This document shows, piece after piece, positions 1 to 4,504 of a stretch of 5,685 nucleotides of DNA. The position numbers were made by a program, and so were the translations under genes. Each line of letters opens with the position of its first letter. Positions within the stretch are counted from its first letter, which is position 1. This DNA is from Sulfurovum sp. bin170 (GTDB lineage Bacteria; Campylobacterota; Campylobacteria; Campylobacterales; Sulfurovaceae). Location: positions 1-5,685 of the forward strand of contig NZ_JAACKB010000173.1 of NCBI RefSeq assembly GCF_010892395.1, in the 5' to 3' direction. A model generated the notes under the pieces. That model was not told the DNA's origin. It saw nothing but the letters and a program-made list of their open reading frames with translations, and did not search any database.

Positions 1-98
1 GAAGCCATCGGTTCCGTATATGCAATTTGCATTTTCGGAATCGGCGTGTTTACACCCGAACTATTACATTCAAAAAAAAGCTTAATTCATTGGCATTG
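1..98. mobile_element. Possible end of an IS4-type insertion element or derived MITE (partial)
   Basis: This edge segment is visibly richer in G+C than the rest of the window and does not look like part of the neighbouring methyltransferase gene. Positions 81-97 read CTTAATTCATTGGCATT, which matches the terminal inverted repeat of E. coli IS4 as I remember it (CTTAACTGATCGGCATT) at 14 of 17 positions. In that orientation the outer end is near 97-98 and the element body extends left, out of the window. The interior holds an imperfect hairpin at 6-46 and a run of eight A at 72-79. No transposase fragment is recognisable. The other end and any target duplication lie outside the window, so a MITE, a different repeat or a chimeric contig end remain possible. 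Confidence 0.35.
6..46. repeat. Imperfect palindrome / hairpin
   Basis: The core ATGCAA (20-25) pairs with TTGCAT (27-32) across one base. After a short internal bulge, CGGTTCCG (9-16) pairs with CGGAATCG (36-43) with one G-T wobble. Such a structure is unusual inside a gene and fits the idea that this stretch is mobile-element or intergenic repeat DNA. Confidence 0.5.
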
Positions 99-100
99 GA

Positions 101-838
101 CTAAAGTCTCCGTTTCCAAAGCAGTTGATGGTCGGTTTTCACCGACCCTACGACAAACAGAACCTCAAATTCCAGATAATCGAGTGGATAGTTTTTTATC
201 ACCTCTTTTGTCTGTTTATAACTCAACTTTCTATCCCCACCACTTACACCACTTCTTTTAATATACTTAAACATCTGATGAACGCTCTCAAATGAGAGAC
301 GATACTCTACTGTCTCAAAAGAGCAATTATAATATCTCTTTAGCATACTTTTAATACTCTTTTCTGAATAGATAGGAGATTTGACACCTGCAACTCTATG
401 TAGTGTAGCAAATGTACTATCTGTAAAAAAAGATAGATAACAAGATTTTGAGAGCTGACTAATCTCTTTTAGTGTCATATCCAAATCCATACTCCATTGA
501 AGTGCTGAAGATGAGACTAGAAAGTCATACTCTCTTTTTTTTAACTGCTCAAAACTTTTAGGGTTATTAAAATCTAAACAGAGTTTTTCTATTTTAAAAG
601 AGCTAGGATGAATATCCAACATCTCTTTGGATAAGTCAAGTGCTGTAAATTTTTCAAAAGATATATTACTCTCTATTAAATTTTTATATATAGAACCACT
701 ACCACATCCTATATCTACAATCCTGTGATAATCACCCTTATCTATCATGGAGACAAGTTTTTTGGCAACCTGCGACTGTACACTGTTATGGCTATCATAT
801 TGGTTAGCAAAGCGTGAAAACTCTTGAACTATATTCAT
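101..838 (-). CDS. bioC: BioC-like malonyl-ACP O-methyltransferase
   Basis: This is a 245-residue SAM-dependent class I methyltransferase. BioC methylates the free carboxyl of malonyl-ACP so that the fatty-acid elongation cycle can build the pimeloyl chain of biotin in the cytoplasm. Seen here: an N-terminal FSRFANQYDSHN segment like that of BioC; SAM motif I VDIGCGSG (41-48); the acidic residue D68 in TALDLS; SSALQW (110-115), the typical BioC LQW motif; and a C-terminal SGVSGG (196-201) followed by YLEFEVLFVVG (221-231). BioC proteins usually end soon after this last segment. Here about 14 more residues, basic and unlike the family, are read from REP-like DNA before a TAG at 101-103, so the native C-terminus seems to have been replaced. 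Translation starts at the ATG at 838 behind a weak purine-rich site. The gene is divergent from secG; no other biotin gene is visible. Confidence 0.82.
   Translation of the reverse strand: MNIVQEFSRFANQYDSHNSVQSQVAKKLVSMIDKGDYHRIVDIGCGSGSIYKNLIESNISFEKFTALDLSKEMLDIHPSSFKIEKLCLDFNNPKSFEQLKKREYDFLVSSSALQWSMDLDMTLKEISQLSKSCYLSFFTDSTFATLHRVAGVKSPIYSEKSIKSMLKRYYNCSFETVEYRLSFESVHQMFKYIKRSGVSGGDRKLSYKQTKEVIKNYPLDYLEFEVLFVVGSVKTDHQLLWKRRL
127..152. repeat. REP-like hairpin overlapping the 3' end of the methyltransferase gene
   Basis: GGTCGGT (130-136) and ACCGACC (141-147) form a perfect 7-bp stem with a TTTC loop. Together with the flanks, GATGGTCGGT...ACCGACCCTACG resembles the dispersed GATGG(T)GGGC...GCCCACCCTACG palindromes found in many bacterial genomes (from memory, not searched). 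It encodes part of the tail of the minus-strand methyltransferase. No T-run follows on either strand, so it is not an obvious intrinsic terminator. Confidence 0.5.
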
Positions 839-871
839 CTATCTCTATTTATCTCAGTTTTAATCATTTTA

Positions 872-896
872 GGGTATAATCGCCGAAATTATACCC
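872..896. promoter_or_regulatory. Symmetrical divergent promoter region with a 9-bp inverted repeat
   Basis: GGGTATAAT (872-880) and ATTATACCC (888-896) are perfect inverted repeats around CGCCGAA. Each arm contains a TATAAT: one on the plus strand at 875-880 facing secG, and one on the minus strand at 893-888 facing bioC. Both are well placed to be -10 boxes for the divergent genes. A convincing TTGACA -35 is absent, as is common in Campylobacterota. Promoter function is inferred from motif and position. Confidence 0.55.
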
Positions 897-899
897 AAT

Positions 900-917
900 T
901 TGGTATTATTATACCAA
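900..917. repeat. Second inverted repeat in the bioC-secG spacer
   Basis: TTGGTAT (900-906) pairs with ATACCAA (911-917) across a TATT loop. It sits directly after the larger inverted repeat and just before the secG ribosome binding site, so it could be an operator half or a structured 5' leader of secG mRNA. A further TATAAT is present on the minus strand within it. Confidence 0.45.
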
Positions 918-934
918 CGATTAAAGAGGAAAGA

Positions 935-1288
935 ATGATTTCAACCCTATTAGTTATTCAAATTGTTTTAGCAATTGCTATTATTATTGCCGTTTTGTTA
1001 CAAAAAAGTTCAAGCATGGGACTTGGTGCATATAGTGGTAGTAACGAGTCTATGTTTGGAGCAAAAGGTCCTGCTAGTTTTTTAGCAAAAGCTACTTTTG
1101 GATTGGCACTACTTTTTGTTATCAATACACTGTCAATGGGATACCTCTATAACCAAGAGAAAAACCAATCTGTGGCAGATACTATATCAACTTCAACATC
1201 TGTACCTACAACAGTAGATACACAGGTAGATACAAACTCACCTACAACTGTACCCACAGCAGTAGACTCAAACAACTCTACAAAATAA
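935..1288 (+). CDS. secG: Preprotein translocase subunit SecG
   Basis: This 117-residue inner-membrane protein is the small auxiliary subunit of the SecYEG channel, which moves unfolded preproteins across the membrane with SecA. Two hydrophobic segments are visible (about 3-22 and 51-72), joined by the conserved family loop LLQKSSSMGLGAYSG (21-35) and FGAKGPASFL (41-50). The hydrophilic tail (about 76-117) is Thr/Val/Ser-rich with degenerate PTTV-DT repeats and is longer than in minimal SecG proteins. The start at 935 is preferred because it has AGAGGA at 925-930 and gives the normal SecG N-terminus. An in-frame ATG at 824 would add 37 unlikely residues, overlap bioC and read through the promoter palindromes. 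It heads the secG-frr-pyrE cluster, an order known in Campylobacterota. Confidence 0.93.
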   Translation: MISTLLVIQIVLAIAIIIAVLLQKSSSMGLGAYSGSNESMFGAKGPASFLAKATFGLALLFVINTLSMGYLYNQEKNQSVADTISTSTSVPTTVDTQVDTNSPTTVPTAVDSNNSTK

Positions 1289-1293
1289 GTAAC

Positions 1294-1317
1294 TATACAG
1301 GGGCTTTCTCCTGTATA
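1294..1317 (+). terminator. Hairpin after secG, possible terminator or attenuator
   Basis: TATACAGG (1294-1301) pairs perfectly with CCTGTATA (1310-1317) around an 8-base loop, 6 bases after the secG stop codon. The following sequence is only moderately T-rich (AATTACTCTTCTATCATTTT), so termination may be partial. A separate promoter-like site before frr is consistent with at least some termination here. Confidence 0.5.
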
Positions 1318-1351
1318 ATTACTCTTCTATCATTTTCAAGCAAAAAAAGGG

Positions 1352-1380
1352 TAAAATTCCATAATTAAATTATGAGGAAA
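1352..1380 (+). promoter_or_regulatory. Probable frr promoter and ribosome binding site
   Basis: GGGTAAAATTCC contains a TAAAAT -10-like box at 1352-1357, preceded by A- and T-rich sequence. The palindrome ATAATTAAATTAT (1361-1373) lies at the expected transcription start. GAGGAA (1375-1380) is a good ribosome binding site 5 bases before the frr ATG. Confidence 0.5.
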
Positions 1381-1385
1381 TTATC

Positions 1386-1943
1386 ATGTTAAATGAAATC
1401 TATGACCATACAAAAGAGCAGATGTCCAAAAGTATTGATGCACTCAAGAGAGACTTCTCTACACTTAGAACAGGTAAAGTGACTACCCATATCGTTGACC
1501 ATATCAAAGTAGACTACTACGGTACACCTACAGCACTAAATCAAGTTGGAAATGTAATAGCAATGGATGCTACAACTATCTCTATCACACCTTGGGAAAA
1601 AAATATGCTATCGACTATCGAGAAAGCCATACAAAAAGCTGATATTGGTGTAAATCCAAATAATGATGGTGACTTTATAAAACTATTTTTCCCAGCAATG
1701 ACAATGGATCAGAGAAAATCCATCGTAAAACAGGCAAAAGCTATGTCTGAAAAAGCAAAAATAGCCATTAGAAATATTCGTAAAGATAGCAACAGTGATA
1801 TAAAAGATTATGAAAAAGAGAAAGATATTAGCGAAGATGAGTCAAGAAGAGGACAGGCTGAAATCCAAAAAATAACAGATACACATGTAGCCCAGATTGA
1901 TTCGGTACTAGCTTCAAAAGAAGCTGATATACTTAAGGTATAA
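1386..1943 (+). CDS. frr: Ribosome recycling factor
   Basis: RRF binds the post-termination ribosome and, with EF-G, splits it so that subunits and mRNA can be reused; it is normally essential. The 185-residue length is standard. Domain I is the long three-helix bundle formed by the N- and C-terminal parts; domain II lies between them. Recognisable signatures are TLRTGKV (26-32), [14 protein letters not shown] (44-57), [16 protein letters not shown] (67-82), [15 protein letters not shown] (92-106), [11 protein letters not shown] (126-136) with Arg132, and [19 protein letters not shown] (147-165). The usual PP-L/M-T motif reads FPAMT, a small deviation at one proline. Its stop is 4 bases from the pyrE start, so the two are very likely cotranscribed. 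Confidence 0.97.
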   Translation: MLNEIYDHTKEQMSKSIDALKRDFSTLRTGKVTTHIVDHIKVDYYGTPTALNQVGNVIAMDATTISITPWEKNMLSTIEKAIQKADIGVNPNNDGDFIKLFFPAMTMDQRKSIVKQAKAMSEKAKIAIRNIRKDSNSDIKDYEKEKDISEDESRRGQAEIQKITDTHVAQIDSVLASKEADILKV

Positions 1944-1947
1944 GAGA

Positions 1948-2556
1948 ATGGATGTAGCAGGAATATACAAAGAGGCTGACGCTCTACTAGAGGGTCACTT
2001 TATCCTCTCAAGTGGAAATCATTCAAATCGTTATCTACAGAGTGCAAAAGTACTTGAAGATCCCAAAAGAGCAAAAATTTTGGCTGACGAATTGGCAAAT
2101 AGCATAAAAGAGAGTGGTATAGAGATAGATACAGTTTGTGCACCTGCACTTGGTGGTATATTGGCAGGATATGAACTTGCTCGTGCATTAGAGACTCGCT
2201 CTATTTTTGTGGAGAGAAAAGATGGTACAATGGAGCTTCGCCGTGGTTTTGAGGTAAAAAAAGGTGAGAAGATACTAATATGTGAAGATATTATTACCAC
2301 TGGTGGCTCTGCAATGGAAGCTGCTAAAATTATAGAAGAGCTTGGGGCAGAGGTCGTTGCTTTTGCATCACTTGCAAACAGAGGATTCTGTAGACGAGAA
2401 GGAACTAATACTACACCTAAACTAGAGTGTAAACTACCAACAGATAAACCTCTTTTTGCTTTAGATGACTTTACTTTTGAAATGTTCACTCCAGAAGAGT
2501 GTCCATTATGTAAGGCAGGTAGTGTCGCAATCAAACCAGGAAGCAGAAGTAACTAA
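1948..2556 (+). CDS. pyrE: Orotate phosphoribosyltransferase
   Basis: PyrE transfers phosphoribose from PRPP to orotate to give OMP, the fifth step of de novo pyrimidine synthesis, in the cytoplasm. The 202-residue protein has an N-terminal orotate-site segment [17 protein letters not shown] (15-31), [15 protein letters not shown] (65-79), FVERKDG (87-93) and the PRPP-binding motif [17 protein letters not shown] (109-125). Its C-terminus carries [17 protein letters not shown] (184-200), with cysteines 185 and 188; this tail marks the subgroup common in Campylobacterota and some other bacteria, distinct from E. coli PyrE. The start lies 4 bases after frr, with AAGG (1935-1938) inside the end of frr as its ribosome binding site. 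Relatives often carry a further gene after pyrE; here the operon seems to end. Confidence 0.96.
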   Translation: MDVAGIYKEADALLEGHFILSSGNHSNRYLQSAKVLEDPKRAKILADELANSIKESGIEIDTVCAPALGGILAGYELARALETRSIFVERKDGTMELRRGFEVKKGEKILICEDIITTGGSAMEAAKIIEELGAEVVAFASLANRGFCRREGTNTTPKLECKLPTDKPLFALDDFTFEMFTPEECPLCKAGSVAIKPGSRSN

Positions 2557-2573
2557 ACTTAACTAATATTTGG

Positions 2574-2604
2574 TATACTACGAGAATCTAAGTAAAAAGG
2601 ATTC
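2574..2604 (+). promoter_or_regulatory. Probable promoter and SD-sequestering stem before the OmpA-like lipoprotein
   Basis: TATACT (2574-2579) after TTTGG is a -10-like box in the 52-base gap after pyrE. AGAATC (2583-2588) is complementary to GATTCT (2600-2605), and the right arm includes the end of the ribosome binding site AAAAAGGA (2594-2601). A folded leader could therefore partly hide the ribosome site. The stem is only 6 bp with an 11-base loop, so a regulatory role is speculative. Confidence 0.4.
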
Positions 2605-2608
2605 TTAA

Positions 2609-3352
2609 ATGAAAAAATATATAAAACCAATTATTGCTTCATCGGTAGCCGTACTAATGCTATCAGCTTGTGTTCCTACTACAGGAGGAGCAACTCCAAA
2701 TGCTCAGCAAGGTAACAGTACTAACAATACATCCACAGGTGCTATTGTAGGTGGTCTACTAGGTGCTATTGTAGGTGGAACTACGGCTGATAGAAGTGGT
2801 ACTAGAGGTAAAAGAGCTGTTATGGGTGGAGCGATAGGTGCTGCTGTGGGTGCTGCGGTAGGTTATAGCCTCGACCAACAGGCAAAAGAGGTTGCACAAG
2901 TACTCAATACAAGTGTAGATAATAACCCTCAAGCAGAACAAAATTCGAATAACGAACTGGTAGTATCAAATACAGACAAGTTCGTCAAAATTATGTTCCG
3001 TGACCCAATGATGTTCAGAACCAACTCATCAACCCCTACCCCATCGGCACAAGCAGAGATTAGACAAATGATTCCTGTGCTTCAAAAATATAACAACACA
3101 ATTATCCAAGCGGTAGGACATACTGACAATAGAGGTAGCTATCAGCATAATCAAAGACTATCAGAAGCAAGAGCTAGATCTGTGGGAAATACTGTTCACT
3201 CAGGTCTTAAGAACCCAGTTTATTCAAAAGGGTGTTCATACTCAAAACCTATAGCACCAAATACTTCTGCTACCAATATGGCATTGAATAGAAGAGTTGA
3301 GATATATCTATATCCAAACCAAGCATCAGTTATTGATCCTTGCAGAAACTAA
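2609..3352 (+). CDS. Outer-membrane lipoprotein with glycine zipper and OmpA C-terminal domain (YiaD-like)
   Basis: This 247-residue protein is predicted to be lipid-anchored in the outer membrane and to bind peptidoglycan non-covalently, linking the two layers. The N-terminus is a lipoprotein signal with lipobox LSAC, Cys21 being the modified residue. A low-complexity Asn/Thr linker (about 24-42) follows, then a glycine zipper (44-86) in two halves, GAIVGGLLGAIVGG and GGAIGAAVGAAVG, split by a polar DRSGTRGKR stretch. The OmpA-like domain (about 125-235) has GHTDNRGSYQHNQRLSEARA (170-189), in which Asp173 and Arg188 align with the diaminopimelate-binding Asp271 and Arg286 of E. coli OmpA, and LNRRVEIYL (226-234). 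Two cysteines, 209 and 245, could form a disulfide. The layout matches E. coli YiaD, but orthology is not shown. It stands alone, with its own likely promoter and terminator. Confidence 0.88.
   Translation: MKKYIKPIIASSVAVLMLSACVPTTGGATPNAQQGNSTNNTSTGAIVGGLLGAIVGGTTADRSGTRGKRAVMGGAIGAAVGAAVGYSLDQQAKEVAQVLNTSVDNNPQAEQNSNNELVVSNTDKFVKIMFRDPMMFRTNSSTPTPSAQAEIRQMIPVLQKYNNTIIQAVGHTDNRGSYQHNQRLSEARARSVGNTVHSGLKNPVYSKGCSYSKPIAPNTSATNMALNRRVEIYLYPNQASVIDPCRN
2737..2778 (+). repeat. 18-bp tandem direct repeat in the glycine-zipper coding region
   Basis: AGGTGCTATTGTAGGTGG occurs identically at 2737-2754 and 2761-2778, a 24-base period, and encodes GAIVGG twice. The exact nucleotide identity suggests a recent in-frame duplication or selection for repeat copy number in the zipper. 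Confidence 0.7.
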
Positions 3353-3366
3353 AAAACTAAATAGAG

Positions 3367-3397
3367 TCAAAAAAAGTTTTATATTTACTTTTTTTGA
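3367..3397. terminator. A/T-rich hairpin, probable terminator of the OmpA-like gene
   Basis: TCAAAAAAAGT (3367-3377) and ACTTTTTTTGA (3387-3397) are perfect 11-bp inverted repeats around a 9-base loop, beginning 15 bases after the stop codon. Seven T in the right arm could act as the U-tract. By symmetry it could serve both strands, although no minus-strand gene ends here. The low G+C of the stem makes it weak on paper, but such terminators suit this genome type. Confidence 0.55.
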
Positions 3398-3422
3398 AAG
3401 ATTTATAGAGTAGAAAAACTAT

Positions 3423-3474
3423 TGTTTTTAATTGTAAATTATGATATAATGTTCGTATAAAATATATTATAAGG
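3423..3474 (+). promoter_or_regulatory. Probable sigma-70-type promoter and RBS of the glycosidase-like lipoprotein gene
   Basis: TTGTTT (3423-3428) and TATAAT (3445-3450) are separated by 16 bases, the best -35/-10 pair in the window. The ribosome binding site AAGG (3471-3474) lies 7 bases before the ATG at 3482. Confidence 0.6.
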
Positions 3475-3481
3475 TAAACAT

Positions 3482-4411
3482 ATGATACATAAAATAAAGT
3501 TTTTATCTATTCTATTTGCTACTCTTATTTTTTTAATATCTTGTCAATCTGATTCTAAAAATAACACCACAATAAAATCAACTGAAGTTTCATATGAGAT
3601 AGAGGAAGATAGCTATCTGTATGGTCTCACACTAGACTCAATCAAAGATATAAATCAGAGTATTGATGCTATAAAGTCTCTCTCTAAACGAACCATAACA
3701 CGAATCGTTTTTGATAAAATACCTGCAAAAGAGTACACGACTGCACTAAATCAACTTGCACCACATACTGATATTATGGGAGAGCTATTTGACTCAGAGT
3801 ATATCAATGATTATACTTTTGAGGAGTATAAAACTAGAGTAGATGAGTATCTATCTCTTCATGGAGATAGAGTTGATATATGGGAGATAGGAAATGAGGT
3901 TAATGGTGAATGGACGGGTGAGCCATCTATGGTCGCACAAAAAACTATACACGCCCATGAAGAGGCTAAAAAAAGAGGATACAAAACTGCTTTAACACTC
4001 TATTATAATGACTATAACTATAATGATGGTTGTTGGGCTAAACCTTCAGAAAAAATGAGAGAGTGGGCTACAGATCAGCTTAACATGGAGGTCAAAAATG
4101 GAGTTGATTATCTTTTTATAAGCTATTATGAGGAAGATTGTGATAATTATCGACCATCACTCAAAGAGTGGGAGAGTGTTTTCTCTGATTTGGGTGAGAT
4201 TTTTCCTAATGCAAAACTTGGCTTTGGTGAGGTAGGTACCAAAAATGAGAAAGATAAAGCAGACTATCTTCAACGATATTATAGTTTAAAGATTAAACAT
4301 CCTCGCTATATAGGTGGATATTTTTGGTGGTATTTCAAACAAGATATGGTACCAAAATCAAAATCACTATGGTCTCTATTTAACGATATGTTAGAGCTTC
4401 AAAGATTATAA
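3482..4411 (+). CDS. Lipoprotein with clan-A glycoside hydrolase (TIM-barrel) signature
   Basis: This is a 309-residue predicted lipoprotein. The signal ends in lipobox LISC, with Cys21 lipidated, followed by a Ser/Asn/Thr linker. The rest reads like a compact beta/alpha barrel of glycoside hydrolase clan A: WEIGNEVNG (134-142), whose Asn138-Glu139 pair fits the acid/base on strand 4, and KLGFGEVGT (245-253), whose Glu250 fits the nucleophile on strand 7, about 110 residues later. GGYFWWYF (278-285) fits the aromatic strand 8. Cys184 and Cys220 could form a disulfide in the periplasm. I cannot assign a GH family or substrate. The gene is followed by another exported, polysaccharide-associated protein, which suggests a role in hydrolysing or trimming a cell-surface glycan. 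Loss of catalysis is not suggested, since both glutamates are present. Confidence 0.7.
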   Translation: MIHKIKFLSILFATLIFLISCQSDSKNNTTIKSTEVSYEIEEDSYLYGLTLDSIKDINQSIDAIKSLSKRTITRIVFDKIPAKEYTTALNQLAPHTDIMGELFDSEYINDYTFEEYKTRVDEYLSLHGDRVDIWEIGNEVNGEWTGEPSMVAQKTIHAHEEAKKRGYKTALTLYYNDYNYNDGCWAKPSEKMREWATDQLNMEVKNGVDYLFISYYEEDCDNYRPSLKEWESVFSDLGEIFPNAKLGFGEVGTKNEKDKADYLQRYYSLKIKHPRYIGGYFWWYFKQDMVPKSKSLWSLFNDMLELQRL

Positions 4412-4426
4412 AGTAATGGTAATAAT

Positions 4427-4432
4427 TATAAT
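4427..4432 (+). promoter_or_regulatory. TATAAT box in the gap before the last gene
   Basis: A TATAAT at 4427-4432 lies 16 bases after the preceding stop codon, in very A/T-rich sequence without a clear -35. A second candidate, TATGAT, lies at 4450-4455. Either could start a separate transcript that carries the hairpin at 4461-4491 in its leader. Confidence 0.35.
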
Positions 4433-4460
4433 ATAACACTTCTTACTTATATGATTTTAG

Positions 4461-4491
4461 TTATTATCTGTTTTTATAAAACAGATAATAA
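4461..4491 (+). promoter_or_regulatory. Perfect 14-bp hairpin immediately before the ribosome binding site
   Basis: TTATTATCTGTTTT (4461-4474) pairs without mismatch with AAAACAGATAATAA (4478-4491) around a 3-base loop. The right arm ends one base before the ribosome binding site AAGGAG (4493-4498), which is 6 bases from the ATG at 4505. Because no T-run follows the stem and it abuts the next ribosome site, a leader structure or a protein-binding operator is as likely as a terminator of the upstream gene. Confidence 0.6.
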
Positions 4492-4504
4492 TAAGGAGAT
4501 TTTT

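Noticed and set aside
1..261. Plus-strand open frame from the left edge to 261 (with an ATG at 46)
   Set aside because: It runs antisense through the well-supported end of bioC and through hairpins. Its sequence has no recognisable domain, and the part over bioC is explained by the other strand.
824..934. Upstream in-frame ATG that would lengthen SecG by 37 residues
   Set aside because: It overlaps the bioC start, lacks a good ribosome site and translates the promoter palindromes. The ATG at 935 gives a normal SecG N-terminus with AGAGGA upstream.
2031..2534. Long minus-strand open frame opposite pyrE
   Set aside because: It is a shadow of pyrE codon use; the Ser-rich translation has no family resemblance, while pyrE is unmistakable.
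2737..2778. Tandem repeat considered as a CRISPR or phase-variation tract
   Set aside because: There are only two copies with a 24-base period, in frame and coding for a glycine-zipper motif; there are no spacers and no frame-changing unit length.
2759..2941. Minus-strand open frame opposite the glycine zipper
   Set aside because: The STYRSTHSSTYRS-type repetition is the antisense reading of glycine/alanine codons in the lipoprotein gene.
4468..4484. CTGT...ACAG resembling an SOS (LexA) box
   Set aside because: The half-sites are 9 bases apart instead of 8, they are part of a longer hairpin, and typical LexA is generally absent from Campylobacterota.
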